A stretch of 64,000 nt of DNA from Rhodoblastus sp963727035 (GTDB lineage: Bacteria > Pseudomonadota > Alphaproteobacteria > Rhizobiales > Beijerinckiaceae): positions 248,001-312,000 of the forward strand of contig CAVSEY010000006.1 of assembly GCA_963727035.1 (NCBI GenBank), read 5' to 3'. Of this stretch, positions 1 to 8,105 are shown piece after piece. Within the stretch, counting starts at the first letter, position 1. Each line of letters starts with the position of its first letter. The notes beneath the pieces were generated by a model that was given only the letters and a program-made list of their open reading frames with translations, was not told where the DNA came from and made no database searches. Both the position numbers and the translations under genes were made by a program.

Positions 1-200
1 ATGACGAGCACGAGCGCCACCAAATCGAAGAGGTTCGGGGCCGAGGCGCGGTCCAGGGTTGTCGAAGGCGAAGCGTTTGGCAACGGCGCTATTCCCAGGC
101 GAATTTTCGACGTGAGCATGACCAGAAGAGGAAATCGATCGTCCCCCGATCTGGTTAGCGCACCGAGCATGACAATGCTGTGACTTTTTTGTCGAGCCAT
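1..200 (-). CDS. Possible partial ORF at window edge, unknown
   Basis: An open frame starts at the ATG at 200..198 and runs 66 codons off the left edge without a stop. It ends in a hydrophobic stretch (LFDLVALVLV), so it could be the start of a membrane or secreted protein. The complementary plus-strand frame is also open but is rich in Arg and Ser, which looks like the shadow of a minus-strand gene. There is no strong ribosome binding site. I do not recognise it. Positions 201-364 hold no gene and would carry divergent promoters for this ORF and comM. Confidence 0.2.
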   Translation of the reverse strand, partial: MARQKSHSIVMLGALTRSGDDRFPLLVMLTSKIRLGIAPLPNASPSTTLDRASAPNLFDLVALVLV

Positions 201-364
201 AAGGGTCTTCGTTTTCGGCGTCGAACGCTCCAATTGTTACGCGCGGAACGTTAGGGCGCAGAACGAAGCTGTACCTTTGGTTATTTGAGCTGAGCCGGAT
301 CGGACCTCATGGTAGGGTCCGCGGCGGAGTTGATCAAAAAGACCATTCGGGTTGGGCCAGAAAA

Positions 365-1904
365 ATGGTTGTTCGGGTTTCGACCGTGGCGTTCCAGGGC
401 ATTGAGGCGCATCCCGTGGACGTCCAGGTCCAGCTTTCCAATGGGAGCGTTGTCTTCAATGTCGTTGGACTGGGCGACAAAGCGGTCGCCGAATCGAGGG
501 AACGGGTTAGATCGGCCCTGGTGGCTTCCGGCCTCTCGTTGCCCGCGAAGCGGATAACCGTGAATCTGGCTCCGGCCGATATGCCGAAGGAAGGCAGCCA
601 TTATGACCTTCCGATCGCCCTGGGCGTCATGGCGGCGATTGGCGCGATTCCCTTCGACGCGCTCAATGATTTTACGGTACTGGGCGAGCTGGCTCTCGAC
701 GGTTCGATCAGTCCGGTATCGGGCGTCCTGCCGGCGGCCGTCGCCGCAAGCGCGCAGGGACGAGGCCTGATTTGTCCTGCCGATTGCGGGCCGGAAGCAG
801 CCTGGGCGTCGGCCGACATTGCGATCCTTGCGCCACGTTCGCTTGTGCAGCTGGCCAATCATTTCCACGGAACGCAAGTCATACCGCGGCCGTCGCCGGC
901 GATCCGCGAAACCGGGGGAATCTTGCCTGATTTGCGCGAGATCAAGGGTCAGGAAAGCGCCAAGCGCGCTTTGGAAATCGCGGCGGCGGGCGGCCATAAC
1001 ATTCTGTTCAACGGGCCGCCTGGCGCGGGCAAGAGCATGTTGGCGGCACGATTGCCATCGATCCTGCCGCCCTTGACGCCCCGCGAACTGCTCGAAGTTT
1101 CTATGATCCATTCGGTCGCCGGCGCTCTGGCGGGGGGGCAGCTGACCGACCGCCGCCCGTTTCGCGCGCCCCACCATTCCGCTTCCATGCCGGCGCTGGT
1201 CGGCGGCGGCCCCTATGCCCGGCCCGGCGAGATTTCGCTGGCTCATAACGGGGTCTTGTTTCTCGATGAATTGCCCGAATTCCAGCCTCAGGCGTTGGAC
1301 GCGATGCGGCAACCGCTCGAAACCGGAGAGGTCGCAATCTCGCGCGCCAGCCACCGCTGCGTCTATCCGGCGCGCTTCCAGCTCGTGGCGGCCATGAATC
1401 CATGTCGGTGCGGCTATGCGCTGGAGCCCGGCTATTCCTGCCGACGCGGCGAACCCAAACGTTGCGCTCAAGCCTATCAGGCGCGTCTGTCCGGCCCATT
1501 GCTGGATCGAATCGATCTCCATCTCGAGGTTGCCGCGGTCCGCGCGTCGGACCTCATTTTGCCGCCGCCCTCTGAGGGGTCGGCGGAAGTCGCCGCAAGG
1601 GTCGCGGCCGCGCGCGAGCTGCAGCGTGAGCGTTACGAACGAATTGGTCGTCCCGACATTGTCTGCAACGCCGCAGCGCCGGCGGCATTGGTCGAAACGA
1701 TCGTTCGAACTCGATCAAAGCGGAATGGATTTGCTTCGCGCCGCTTCGGAAAAGCTGCGTTTGTCGGCGCGTGGCTTCCATCGGGTTCTCAAACTGGCGC
1801 GGACAATCGCGGACCTGCAACGAGCGCCCGACGTTTCGCGGGCTCACCTCGCGGAGGCCTTGTCGTACCGAATGGCCAGCGATCGACGCGAAGCGGCGCC
1901 CTGA
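365..1904 (+). pseudogene. comM: ComM/YifB-family AAA+ ATPase, frameshifted near 3' end
   Basis: ComM (YifB, Mg-chelatase-like) is a hexameric helicase promoting branch migration during natural transformation. From ATG 365 the frame gives the N-terminal fold (VVRVSTVAFQGIEAHPVDVQ), Walker A GPPGAGKS (about residue 218), Walker B VLFLDELPEF, a Cys-rich CRCGY loop and LSGPLLDRIDLHLEV. After LVETI (about nt 1700) that frame turns into unrelated sequence ending at 1924. The expected C-terminal helices (LLRAASEKLRLSARGF, then RVLKLARTIADL, then HLAEALSYR) continue one base further along, to the stop at 1902-1904. Joining the frames gives about 512 residues, a normal ComM length, so one extra base lies near 1700-1706. 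This is either a real inactivating indel or a sequencing error. The Walker motifs are intact and only the C-terminal region is affected. A histidine kinase gene starts 91 nt downstream. Confidence 0.85.
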
Positions 1905-1995
1905 AGAAACCAAACATTCAGTGACACACTTTATATTTATGGGCGGGCGTTTCTCTCGGGCCATACGCGCCGGGTCATAACAAAGTTTTCGACCT

Positions 1996-3675
1996 ATGGT
2001 TTCAATCCCGGCAAGCATTCTGCTCGCGATCGCTGGCGTCGTCGCGGCCGGAGTTTGTCTGACTGAACGTCGGGCTCGCAAGGCCTTGCAGAAGGATAAG
2101 GAAGAACTCCACGACAAACTGAGGCAGATGAAGGCCACCGCTAACGCGCTCGACAAGGCGGAGGCGGCGAATGACGCGAAATCGCGCTTCCTGGCGATGG
2201 TCAGCCACGAGGTGCGCACGCCGTTGGCCGGCATCCTGGGAATGGCCGAGCTCCTGATCGCGACGGAATTGAATGGCGAACAGGCTTCCTATGTCGGGGC
2301 TATTCACGTTTCGGCGGAATCTTTGTCGTCATTGATCAACCAGATCCTTGATTTTTCCAAAATCGAGGCCGGAAGGCTTGAACTGAACAATGTCGTTTTC
2401 GATCTCCCGGCTCTGGTCGAGGGGGTCGCCGAACTTTTGGCGCCGCGCGCGCAAGGGAAGGGGATCGAGATTGCAACCTCCATCGACAGCAATGTGCCTC
2501 GACGCGTGACGGGGGATCCGGATCGGCTACGCCAAATTCTGATGAACCTCGCGGGAAACGCGATCAAATTCACAGACCGGGGTGGCGTCGGCGTCCTTCT
2601 GAAAGCGCCTGCCGCGGGCCGCGTGAGTTTTTCGGTCTGTGACACTGGGCCGGGCGTCCCCATAGATCGCCGGGAGGCAATTTTCGAGGAATTCGAGCAG
2701 GCGGACGGTTCATCTTCGCGGAAACATGATGGCACGGGCCTCGGACTGGCGATTTCAAAATCGCTCGTCCAGTTGATGGGCGGTGTCTTGAACCTCGAAC
2801 ATTCAGGTTCCAACGGCTCGACCTTCGCCTTTGAGATCGCCCTGACCGGAGCCGAACCCTCGCCTGCATCCGAGCCGCTCGACTCGGATCTCAGGGAGAA
2901 AACGGCGTTGGTGGTCGCCGACTCGCCGTTCGGCGGCCCGTTTCTGGGACGGCGTCTCGCGGAACTGGGCGCTCGGGTCGAAAGGGTTCACGGCATACCG
3001 GCAGCGCTGGAATATCTTGATCGTCACGCGCCCGATTTGGTTATTATCGATTGTGCACTGGGAGAACAGGCGACCCAACGTCTGGCCGCTGCGGCGCGGA
3101 CAAGTGGCGTGGGGCGCAATCTGGTTCTCTTTTCTCCGTTCGAGCGCCGGGCTTTCGGTGACGCCTTGGTGAAGGAGTTCGATGGCTGGCTGGTCAAACC
3201 GGTGCGGCTCAGCTCGCTTTATTCTTGCCTGGGGGGAGTGCGCCCGAGCGAACGTCATCAGGGCGCCGCCGTCGCGCGATCGAACATCCCGCAACCATTG
3301 ATGGATCGGGCCATTCTCCTTGCGGAAGACAATGACGTGAATGCTCTTCTGGTTGATCGTCGGCTGGCGCAGTTGGGCGCCCGGATTACGAGGGCTAACG
3401 ACGGCGTCGAAGCGGTCGCCATCGCGTGCGCGAACATCGGCCGATTTGACGCAATCATCATGGATATGCGCATGCCGGGGCTCGATGGCTTGGCGGCCAC
3501 CCGTCAGATTCGCGCGGCGGAACGGAAGGCGGGCGCTGAACCTGTGCGAATCATCGCACTAACGGCCAATGTTTCGGATGAAGACCGCGGAGCCGCATTA
3601 GAGGCGGGAATGGATGAATTCCTGGCCAAGCCCATCGATCTTGTTGCGATGGTGCATGCGATCGTAACAAAGTGA
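1996..3675 (+). CDS. Hybrid sensor histidine kinase/response regulator
   Basis: A 559-residue membrane-anchored hybrid kinase. Residues 5-22 form one transmembrane helix, with no recognisable periplasmic sensor. A charged coiled coil (about 24-62) leads to HisKA with phospho-acceptor His71 in SHEVRTP. The HATPase domain has the N box (NLAGNAIKFTD), G1 (DTGPGVP) and G2 (GTGLGLAIS). A degenerate receiver-like segment (about 290-410) follows, then an intact C-terminal receiver with the phospho-acceptor Asp490 in IIMDMRMPG and the conserved Lys in FLAKPID. The layout resembles BarA/ArcB-type kinases without an Hpt domain, so a phosphotransfer partner is presumably elsewhere. The signal cannot be read. 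The gene stands alone between comM and olsB. Confidence 0.9.
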   Translation: MVSIPASILLAIAGVVAAGVCLTERRARKALQKDKEELHDKLRQMKATANALDKAEAANDAKSRFLAMVSHEVRTPLAGILGMAELLIATELNGEQASYVGAIHVSAESLSSLINQILDFSKIEAGRLELNNVVFDLPALVEGVAELLAPRAQGKGIEIATSIDSNVPRRVTGDPDRLRQILMNLAGNAIKFTDRGGVGVLLKAPAAGRVSFSVCDTGPGVPIDRREAIFEEFEQADGSSSRKHDGTGLGLAISKSLVQLMGGVLNLEHSGSNGSTFAFEIALTGAEPSPASEPLDSDLREKTALVVADSPFGGPFLGRRLAELGARVERVHGIPAALEYLDRHAPDLVIIDCALGEQATQRLAAAARTSGVGRNLVLFSPFERRAFGDALVKEFDGWLVKPVRLSSLYSCLGGVRPSERHQGAAVARSNIPQPLMDRAILLAEDNDVNALLVDRRLAQLGARITRANDGVEAVAIACANIGRFDAIIMDMRMPGLDGLAATRQIRAAERKAGAEPVRIIALTANVSDEDRGAALEAGMDEFLAKPIDLVAMVHAIVTK

Positions 3676-3841
3676 AACTCGGAAAGGCCGAAAAATCACT
3701 TACCAAAATTGTCATATTTTCGTATCGAGTTTCTTCTATCGAGACGAGGTCGCCAATGCTGGGCCGCGTTTTCCTTGTCGCGAGTTTTTGTGTGGCGTGA
3801 ACGCAAGATCGAGGCGGACGTCGTTTCCGGGGAATGCATTC

Positions 3842-4804
3842 ATGAATGGATTGGCCATGGTCGCTGGTCTTTCGTCAAAATTTCCGTTCCTCGCTAAAAA
3901 GCCCAAAGAATTTTGGCCTGGCGGATCCCATTCAATTCAGGGATTGCCGCCGGACATCTCACGGCCGGCGCTTGGGCCTAGCCTTGGCTGGTCAGGCTCC
4001 CTCGAATTGCGCCTCGCAACCAGGAAATCGGAAATCAGGAAAGCGCAACGTCTGCGTTACAAGGTGTTTTTTCAGGAAGGCGGAGCGACGCCTGATGCCG
4101 CCGCCGCTTTGGTCAGGCGCGATATCTGCCGGTACGACAAAGTGTGCGATCATCTTCTCGTGATTGACCACGCGGCGCGTCATCGCTTTGGAAAGCCCAA
4201 GCCTAAGGTCGTCGGCGCGTATCGTCTCCTTCGCCAGGAAATCGCCCAACAGAATTTCGGATTTTACAGCGCGCAGGAATTCGATATCGGCCTGATGCTC
4301 GCGCGGCATCCCAATTCACGCTTTTTGGAACTCGGTCGATCCTGTGTCCTTCCAGAATATCGGGGAAAGAAAACAATCGAAATGCTTTGGCGCGGCATCT
4401 GGGCCTATGTCAAACATTACCGCATTGATGCGATGATCGGTTGCGCGAGCCTCGAAGGCGCCGATCCGTCCCAGCTGGCGTCCCAATTGAGCTTTCTTCA
4501 TCACTTCGCCAAGGCGTCGCCGGAGTTTATTGTGCGAGCGCTGCCGCAAAGATTTGTCGCGATGGATCGTCTCCCGCGAGACGCGGTCGATAGGAGGCGC
4601 GCATTGGCGGCGCTGCCGCCGCTGGTCAAAGGCTATATGCGTGTCGGCGCCAAATTCGGCGACGGCGCTGTGGTTGATCGGCAGTTCGGCGTGACGGATG
4701 TTTTCGTGGTCATGCCGATCGCCGAGATCGAAGGCCGCTACATTGAATATTTCGGCGGTCCGGACGAGTTCGAAAGCAGAGCGTCTTATACCGAGGCTCT
4801 GTGA
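3842..4804 (+). CDS. olsB: OlsB-type GNAT N-acyltransferase (ornithine lipid synthesis)
   Basis: Predicted GNAT-fold acyltransferase of the OlsB/hemolysin-like family (Acetyltransf_5), which transfers a 3-hydroxyacyl chain from ACP to ornithine to make lyso-ornithine lipid. Visible family features are LELRLATRKSEIRKAQRLRY at the fold entry, RYDKVCDHLLVID, a VVGAYRLLR strand, FLELGRSCVLPEYRGKKTI (acyl donor site), and a C-terminal domain with VKGYMRVGAKFGDGAVVD. The frame opens at 3788, but ATG 3842 has GGGGA about 8 nt upstream and gives about 320 residues; ATG 3857 is also possible. No olsA lies next to it. With pmtA at 30.5 kb it fits a membrane containing phosphatidylcholine and ornithine lipid. 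Substrate identity is inferred from the family. Confidence 0.75.
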   Translation: MNGLAMVAGLSSKFPFLAKKPKEFWPGGSHSIQGLPPDISRPALGPSLGWSGSLELRLATRKSEIRKAQRLRYKVFFQEGGATPDAAAALVRRDICRYDKVCDHLLVIDHAARHRFGKPKPKVVGAYRLLRQEIAQQNFGFYSAQEFDIGLMLARHPNSRFLELGRSCVLPEYRGKKTIEMLWRGIWAYVKHYRIDAMIGCASLEGADPSQLASQLSFLHHFAKASPEFIVRALPQRFVAMDRLPRDAVDRRRALAALPPLVKGYMRVGAKFGDGAVVDRQFGVTDVFVVMPIAEIEGRYIEYFGGPDEFESRASYTEAL

Positions 4805-4811
4805 CGCAGAC

Positions 4812-4853
4812 TGATACCAACGGCCCTTGAAAAAAAAGGGCCAAATGGTATCA
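4812..4853. terminator. Two-tier hairpin between convergent genes
   Basis: An inverted repeat begins 8 nt after the olsB stop: outer arms TGATACCA/TGGTATCA (4812-4819 and 4846-4853) and inner arms GGCCCTT/AAGGGCC (4822-4828 and 4836-4842) around an A-rich loop. It lies between the ends of olsB and the minus-strand TadG-like gene and could end transcription from both sides. It lacks a clean U-tract, so it may instead be a copy of a dispersed palindromic repeat. Confidence 0.5.
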
Positions 4854-4937
4854 TGGGGACATCCGCGCTCCAGCGCCGCAGCGAAAACGCCGAACACGCT
4901 CTCCGACCGCTTTCTTCAAAGCGCTTCAGGCGAGAAT

Positions 4938-5888
4938 TCAAGGAAGGTTATATTGTTGCGCGCCAGCGCCAACTTGGCAAGCGTTGTATTTTGTGATCGA
5001 GCCGCCTGATTGCCAATAAATTAATTGGTCGTAACGAGGATTTGCGCTCGTCGGATTCGAAGGCGCCGGGATTGACGTCTGGGTGACGGAATTCTTGAAA
5101 CGCGAATTCATATACGTCGTTTGTGTAATCAGGTAGCCGGAGCCGCCATTGGCGGCTTGGTTCCATTGATTGGCCTGGAATCCGAAACTTGGCGTGTATT
5201 GATAGGACACGTCCGCGATGATCACGAAATTGTCGGTCATGTTGTTCGAAGCGACGTAGGGATTGCCGCTCGTCACCGCGTCGCCCTGGCCTCCCGGGTA
5301 GTAGGCCATGGGCATAAAGCCAAAACCGTCGACGCCATTATTCGCCTGGGTCAGGAGTCCGCAGGCGCGCAAGGTCGGATTGGGTCCGAAGCCGACGCTC
5401 CATACGACGCGCGCGCGACAACAGGCTGAATTGGTCGAGCTGACATTATCGAATACGACCTCGGTCACCGTCATATTGGCGATATTGGAGAATGGAAAAA
5501 GTACGGATGTCGAAGCATTGAAAATCCCGGTCAGATCCGTGTCGGTCAAACAGGGAACGCTCCCCATATCCACGCCATCGACCGCCGTTCCACCGCTTGC
5601 GACTGGCGTGCAAGCGCCAGTCGTGTCGGTCTGCGCCAAGGTCTGGGTCGTCAGATCGGCGAGCGTATGCGAGAGGAGTTGAACCTTACGCCCGACTTCG
5701 AGTCCCTGCGCCAGCACCACGACGCCGAAATAGATGGTCAACATCAACGTCAAGATGAGGGCGAACTCCAGCGCCGCGACGCCGGATTCGCGGCTCCGCA
5801 GCTTTTTCGCCTCGCTCCGCAGCCTTGATGCCGCGATCGCCGCACCTGTCGAAAACCTTGCCACGAATTGACGCGCGGGTTCCGTCAT
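4938..5888 (-). CDS. TadE/TadG-like pilus-assembly pseudopilin protein
   Basis: A 316-residue protein whose N-terminus has a basic stretch and then a TadE-type segment, ESGVAALEFALILTLMLTIY (about residues 34-53): a Glu followed by one transmembrane helix, as in minor pseudopilins of the Tad (tight adherence) system. The remainder is Ser/Thr/Asn-rich with several Cys residues (CTPVASGG, CLTD, SACCRARV, RACGL, ACQVGAG) and is probably periplasmic. The start ATG at 5888 overlaps the stop of the upstream gene as ATGA, so the two are translationally coupled. No secretion ATPase, prepilin or peptidase gene is present in the window, so the rest of a Tad machine would be elsewhere. The exact role is not known. 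Confidence 0.8.
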   Translation of the reverse strand: MTEPARQFVARFSTGAAIAASRLRSEAKKLRSRESGVAALEFALILTLMLTIYFGVVVLAQGLEVGRKVQLLSHTLADLTTQTLAQTDTTGACTPVASGGTAVDGVDMGSVPCLTDTDLTGIFNASTSVLFPFSNIANMTVTEVVFDNVSSTNSACCRARVVWSVGFGPNPTLRACGLLTQANNGVDGFGFMPMAYYPGGQGDAVTSGNPYVASNNMTDNFVIIADVSYQYTPSFGFQANQWNQAANGGSGYLITQTTYMNSRFKNSVTQTSIPAPSNPTSANPRYDQLIYWQSGGSITKYNACQVGAGAQQYNLP

Positions 5889-6493
5889 GGCTCGTTCCTG
5901 AAAGCGACCGTCGAAAAAATCGCGTGGACGAATAGCGCAGAATTATTGGGATCTACATAAACCGAATTCGACGTATGATTATAAAAATTGCTGAACACCT
6001 TCAGGTTTGTGCCGCTCGCCATCAGGACCGAAAAATAGACCGGCATCCCGTAAAACGCCTGAAATACGACGATGTCGCCAGGTTGACCGAGGTTAACATT
6101 GGCTGGCGGGTTATTGTACCAGCTTGTGCTTGGAGTTGCCGAGGACCATGACCCGTAAGGCTGAATATTGAGCCTGACCTCATTGCATTGGATGAAGGAT
6201 GGCAAGGCGGGGCAAAAAGTATTCTGCAGGAAAGAACTCGCGGCTTGCGTCGAGTTGGCGGAAAAGCTGTTCACGAGAATTTGGCGCGCGACGTTATTGA
6301 CGGTATTGTCAAAAGTCGCTTGCACCAAGAAGACGAACGCGGTCTCGAAAATCGCGGCAAGAAGCCCAAGGAAGGGTATGGCGACCATGGCGAATTCGGC
6401 CAGCACGACGCCGCGGCGGCCGTGAACGAAACGCGCGAGAAGTCCAGGCTCCTTCGCGGTCATGAGGAGACATTGCTTTCCGCTCTGCGCCAT
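5885..6493 (-). CDS. TadE-like pilus-assembly protein
   Basis: The frame opens at 6610, but the ATG at 6493 gives a compact N-terminus before the TadE segment GRRGVVLAEFAMVAIPFLGL (Glu in AEFA, then one transmembrane helix). The remaining ~140 residues look periplasmic and carry two Cys residues (FCPALP, IQCNEV) that could form a disulfide. Its stop overlaps the start of the next TadE/G-like gene by 4 nt. Together they look like a two-gene minor-pseudopilin operon. The start is uncertain, since ATG 6463 is also possible. Confidence 0.75.
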   Translation of the reverse strand: MAQSGKQCLLMTAKEPGLLARFVHGRRGVVLAEFAMVAIPFLGLLAAIFETAFVFLVQATFDNTVNNVARQILVNSFSANSTQAASSFLQNTFCPALPSFIQCNEVRLNIQPYGSWSSATPSTSWYNNPPANVNLGQPGDIVVFQAFYGMPVYFSVLMASGTNLKVFSNFYNHTSNSVYVDPNNSALFVHAIFSTVAFRNEP

Positions 6494-6715
6494 CGATCGT
6501 TCCGAGGTCGGAATGCCGGTTTCTGTCTTTTGGCTTGGGCTCCGCCCTGGGCACATTGTCGCTCTTAGAAGTTGCTGATAAGTTACGCGAAACCGCAACT
6601 TATGGTACATCCCGGATCGCGATGGCCGGCCTCGCTCCAGGGCCGCGAGTCGGATCGGCCTATTCTCGTTCAGTCTTTTCTTTCAAGGTCGGACTTGTCG
6701 CAAAAGGTGGACATC

Positions 6716-7423
6716 TTGCACGCGCCGGTATTACGGCGACATTCGCGGATATTCGTCCGCGCGCTTGCGATCCTGTCCGATGGTTCGCCGCGCGCTATCC
6801 TTTCTGTCGGTTCGTGGTCGATGCGCTGCGCCGTGGGGCGCAAGGGGATTGGCGTCAAACGATTTGAGGGCAATTCGATCACGCCGATGGGACGATACAA
6901 GATCGTCAGCTGGCGCGCTCGGTTCGACAGATCGCCAAGCTCACATATCGATTGCGACAGGATATCGAAATCATCAGGTTGGTGCGACGATCCACGCGCA
7001 TCAGCCTATAACCTCGCGGTTTCGCTCCCGTTGCGCTTCAGCGCCGAAGCCCTTTGGCGTGACGATCATCTTTATGACCTCATCGGCGTCATCGATTTCA
7101 ATTCCCGCCCACGCGTTCGGGACCGGGGAAGCGCAATTTTTCTGCATGTGGCGCGGGATGATTTTTCACCGACCGCCGGTTGTATCGCGCTCCCACGAGG
7201 TCAGCTCTATAAATTGAAGGCGATATTATCGCGGAAGCCTCAGATTTTCATTGGCGACAAATGTTGGCGACGATCACCAAAAATCGCCGAGCCAACCCGA
7301 ATCAGGGTCGCGCCCAGTTCAACCGCCAATTCAAAATCGGCGCTCATTCCCATCGACAGTTCTGCGATCCCAAATTCGTTCGCCAGCTGTTTCAAAAGCG
7401 CAAAATGGGGAGACGCAAGCTGA
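6716..7423 (+). CDS. L,D-transpeptidase (YkuD domain) with antisense-overlapping tail
   Basis: Predicted YkuD-family enzyme (L,D-transpeptidase catalytic domain), which makes 3-3 cross-links in peptidoglycan or attaches proteins to it. The core is visible: VGSWSMRCAVGRKGIG, TPMGRYKI, a FLHVARDDFSPTAGCIALP catalytic block with His and the nucleophile Cys (nt 7181-7183), then a final strand ending IFIGDK. The frame extends upstream to 6572, but homologs start near RIFVRALA, and TTG 6716 has AAAAGGTGG just upstream, so I prefer it. No signal peptide is seen. After IFIGDK (about nt 7260) the frame continues about 55 codons into the antisense strand of yggS. That tail has no family counterpart and suggests loss of the original stop. 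Confidence 0.75.
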   Translation: MHAPVLRRHSRIFVRALAILSDGSPRAILSVGSWSMRCAVGRKGIGVKRFEGNSITPMGRYKIVSWRARFDRSPSSHIDCDRISKSSGWCDDPRASAYNLAVSLPLRFSAEALWRDDHLYDLIGVIDFNSRPRVRDRGSAIFLHVARDDFSPTAGCIALPRGQLYKLKAILSRKPQIFIGDKCWRRSPKIAEPTRIRVAPSSTANSKSALIPIDSSAIPNSFASCFKSAKWGDAS

Positions 7424-7938
7424 TCGACGGGCGGAATACACATTAGACCCGCGATCTCCAGTCGCGCCTCCTCTCGACAGAGGCGCAAGAATCCCGCGAG
7501 GTCGCGGGGCAGCACGCCCGACTTCTGTGGCTCCTCGCCGGTATTTACCTGGACGTAGCATCTCGGTTGGTGGCCAGTTTTTCGCATGGCCGCCGAAACG
7601 GCCAACGCAATTTTCGGCCTATCCAATGTCTGGATGACATCGAAAAGGGCAACGGCGGCTTCCGCCTTGTTTGACTGAAGCGGCCCGATCAGATGCAACT
7701 CGATATTCGAATAGCATCGGCGAAACGCCGGCCATTTTTCAGTCGCCTCCTGCACCCGGTTTTCTCCAAAGACGCGTTCGCCTGCATCGAGCACCGGACG
7801 AATGTCCTCTTGTCCGAACCCTTTTGAAACGCAGACAAGCTTGACCGCTTCTTCCGCACGTCCAGAATCACGCCGGACTCGACTGAGACGCGCTTTCACG
7901 TCAGCGAGGCCGGAGGGCGAGAGATTTTCATCGATCAT
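7240..7938 (-). CDS. yggS: YggS-family PLP-binding protein (PLPBP)
   Basis: Cytosolic pyridoxal-5'-phosphate homeostasis protein with an alanine-racemase-like TIM barrel. The PLP lysine is in LVCVSKGFG. GENRVQEATEKWP, LHLIGPLQSNKA, VQVNTGEEPQKSG, LMCIPP, LSMGMSADFELAVELGATLIRVG and AIFG follow in canonical order. The frame opens at 8037, but ATG 7938 gives the usual ~232-residue length, and the 33 extra codons lack conservation. It is divergent from leuS. Its 3' end is overlapped over about 184 nt by the convergent L,D-transpeptidase frame. Confidence 0.9.
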   Translation of the reverse strand: MIDENLSPSGLADVKARLSRVRRDSGRAEEAVKLVCVSKGFGQEDIRPVLDAGERVFGENRVQEATEKWPAFRRCYSNIELHLIGPLQSNKAEAAVALFDVIQTLDRPKIALAVSAAMRKTGHQPRCYVQVNTGEEPQKSGVLPRDLAGFLRLCREEARLEIAGLMCIPPVDQLASPHFALLKQLANEFGIAELSMGMSADFELAVELGATLIRVGSAIFGDRRQHLSPMKI

Positions 7939-8105
7939 TGCACTTGACTTGGTCCATTCCAAGAAACCCTCCGAGATCTCACCACCTGACGCCCAGCGGA
8001 AGGCGTGCGCCAACCCCGCCATCGGCCGGCCTCGCAATGAGTTTGAGCGATTGACCGTCGTGGGAAAATCATGCTCTTTGCAGCCAAATCCGAGCTTTCC
8101 GCGAG

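Noticed and set aside
281..1522. 413-codon minus-strand frame opposite comM
   Set aside because: comM is clearly coding on the plus strand with conserved ATPase motifs; the opposite frame has none.
3709..3897. 62-codon ORF between the hybrid kinase and olsB
   Set aside because: It overlaps the olsB start in a different frame and has no features; the gap is better read as promoter and leader.
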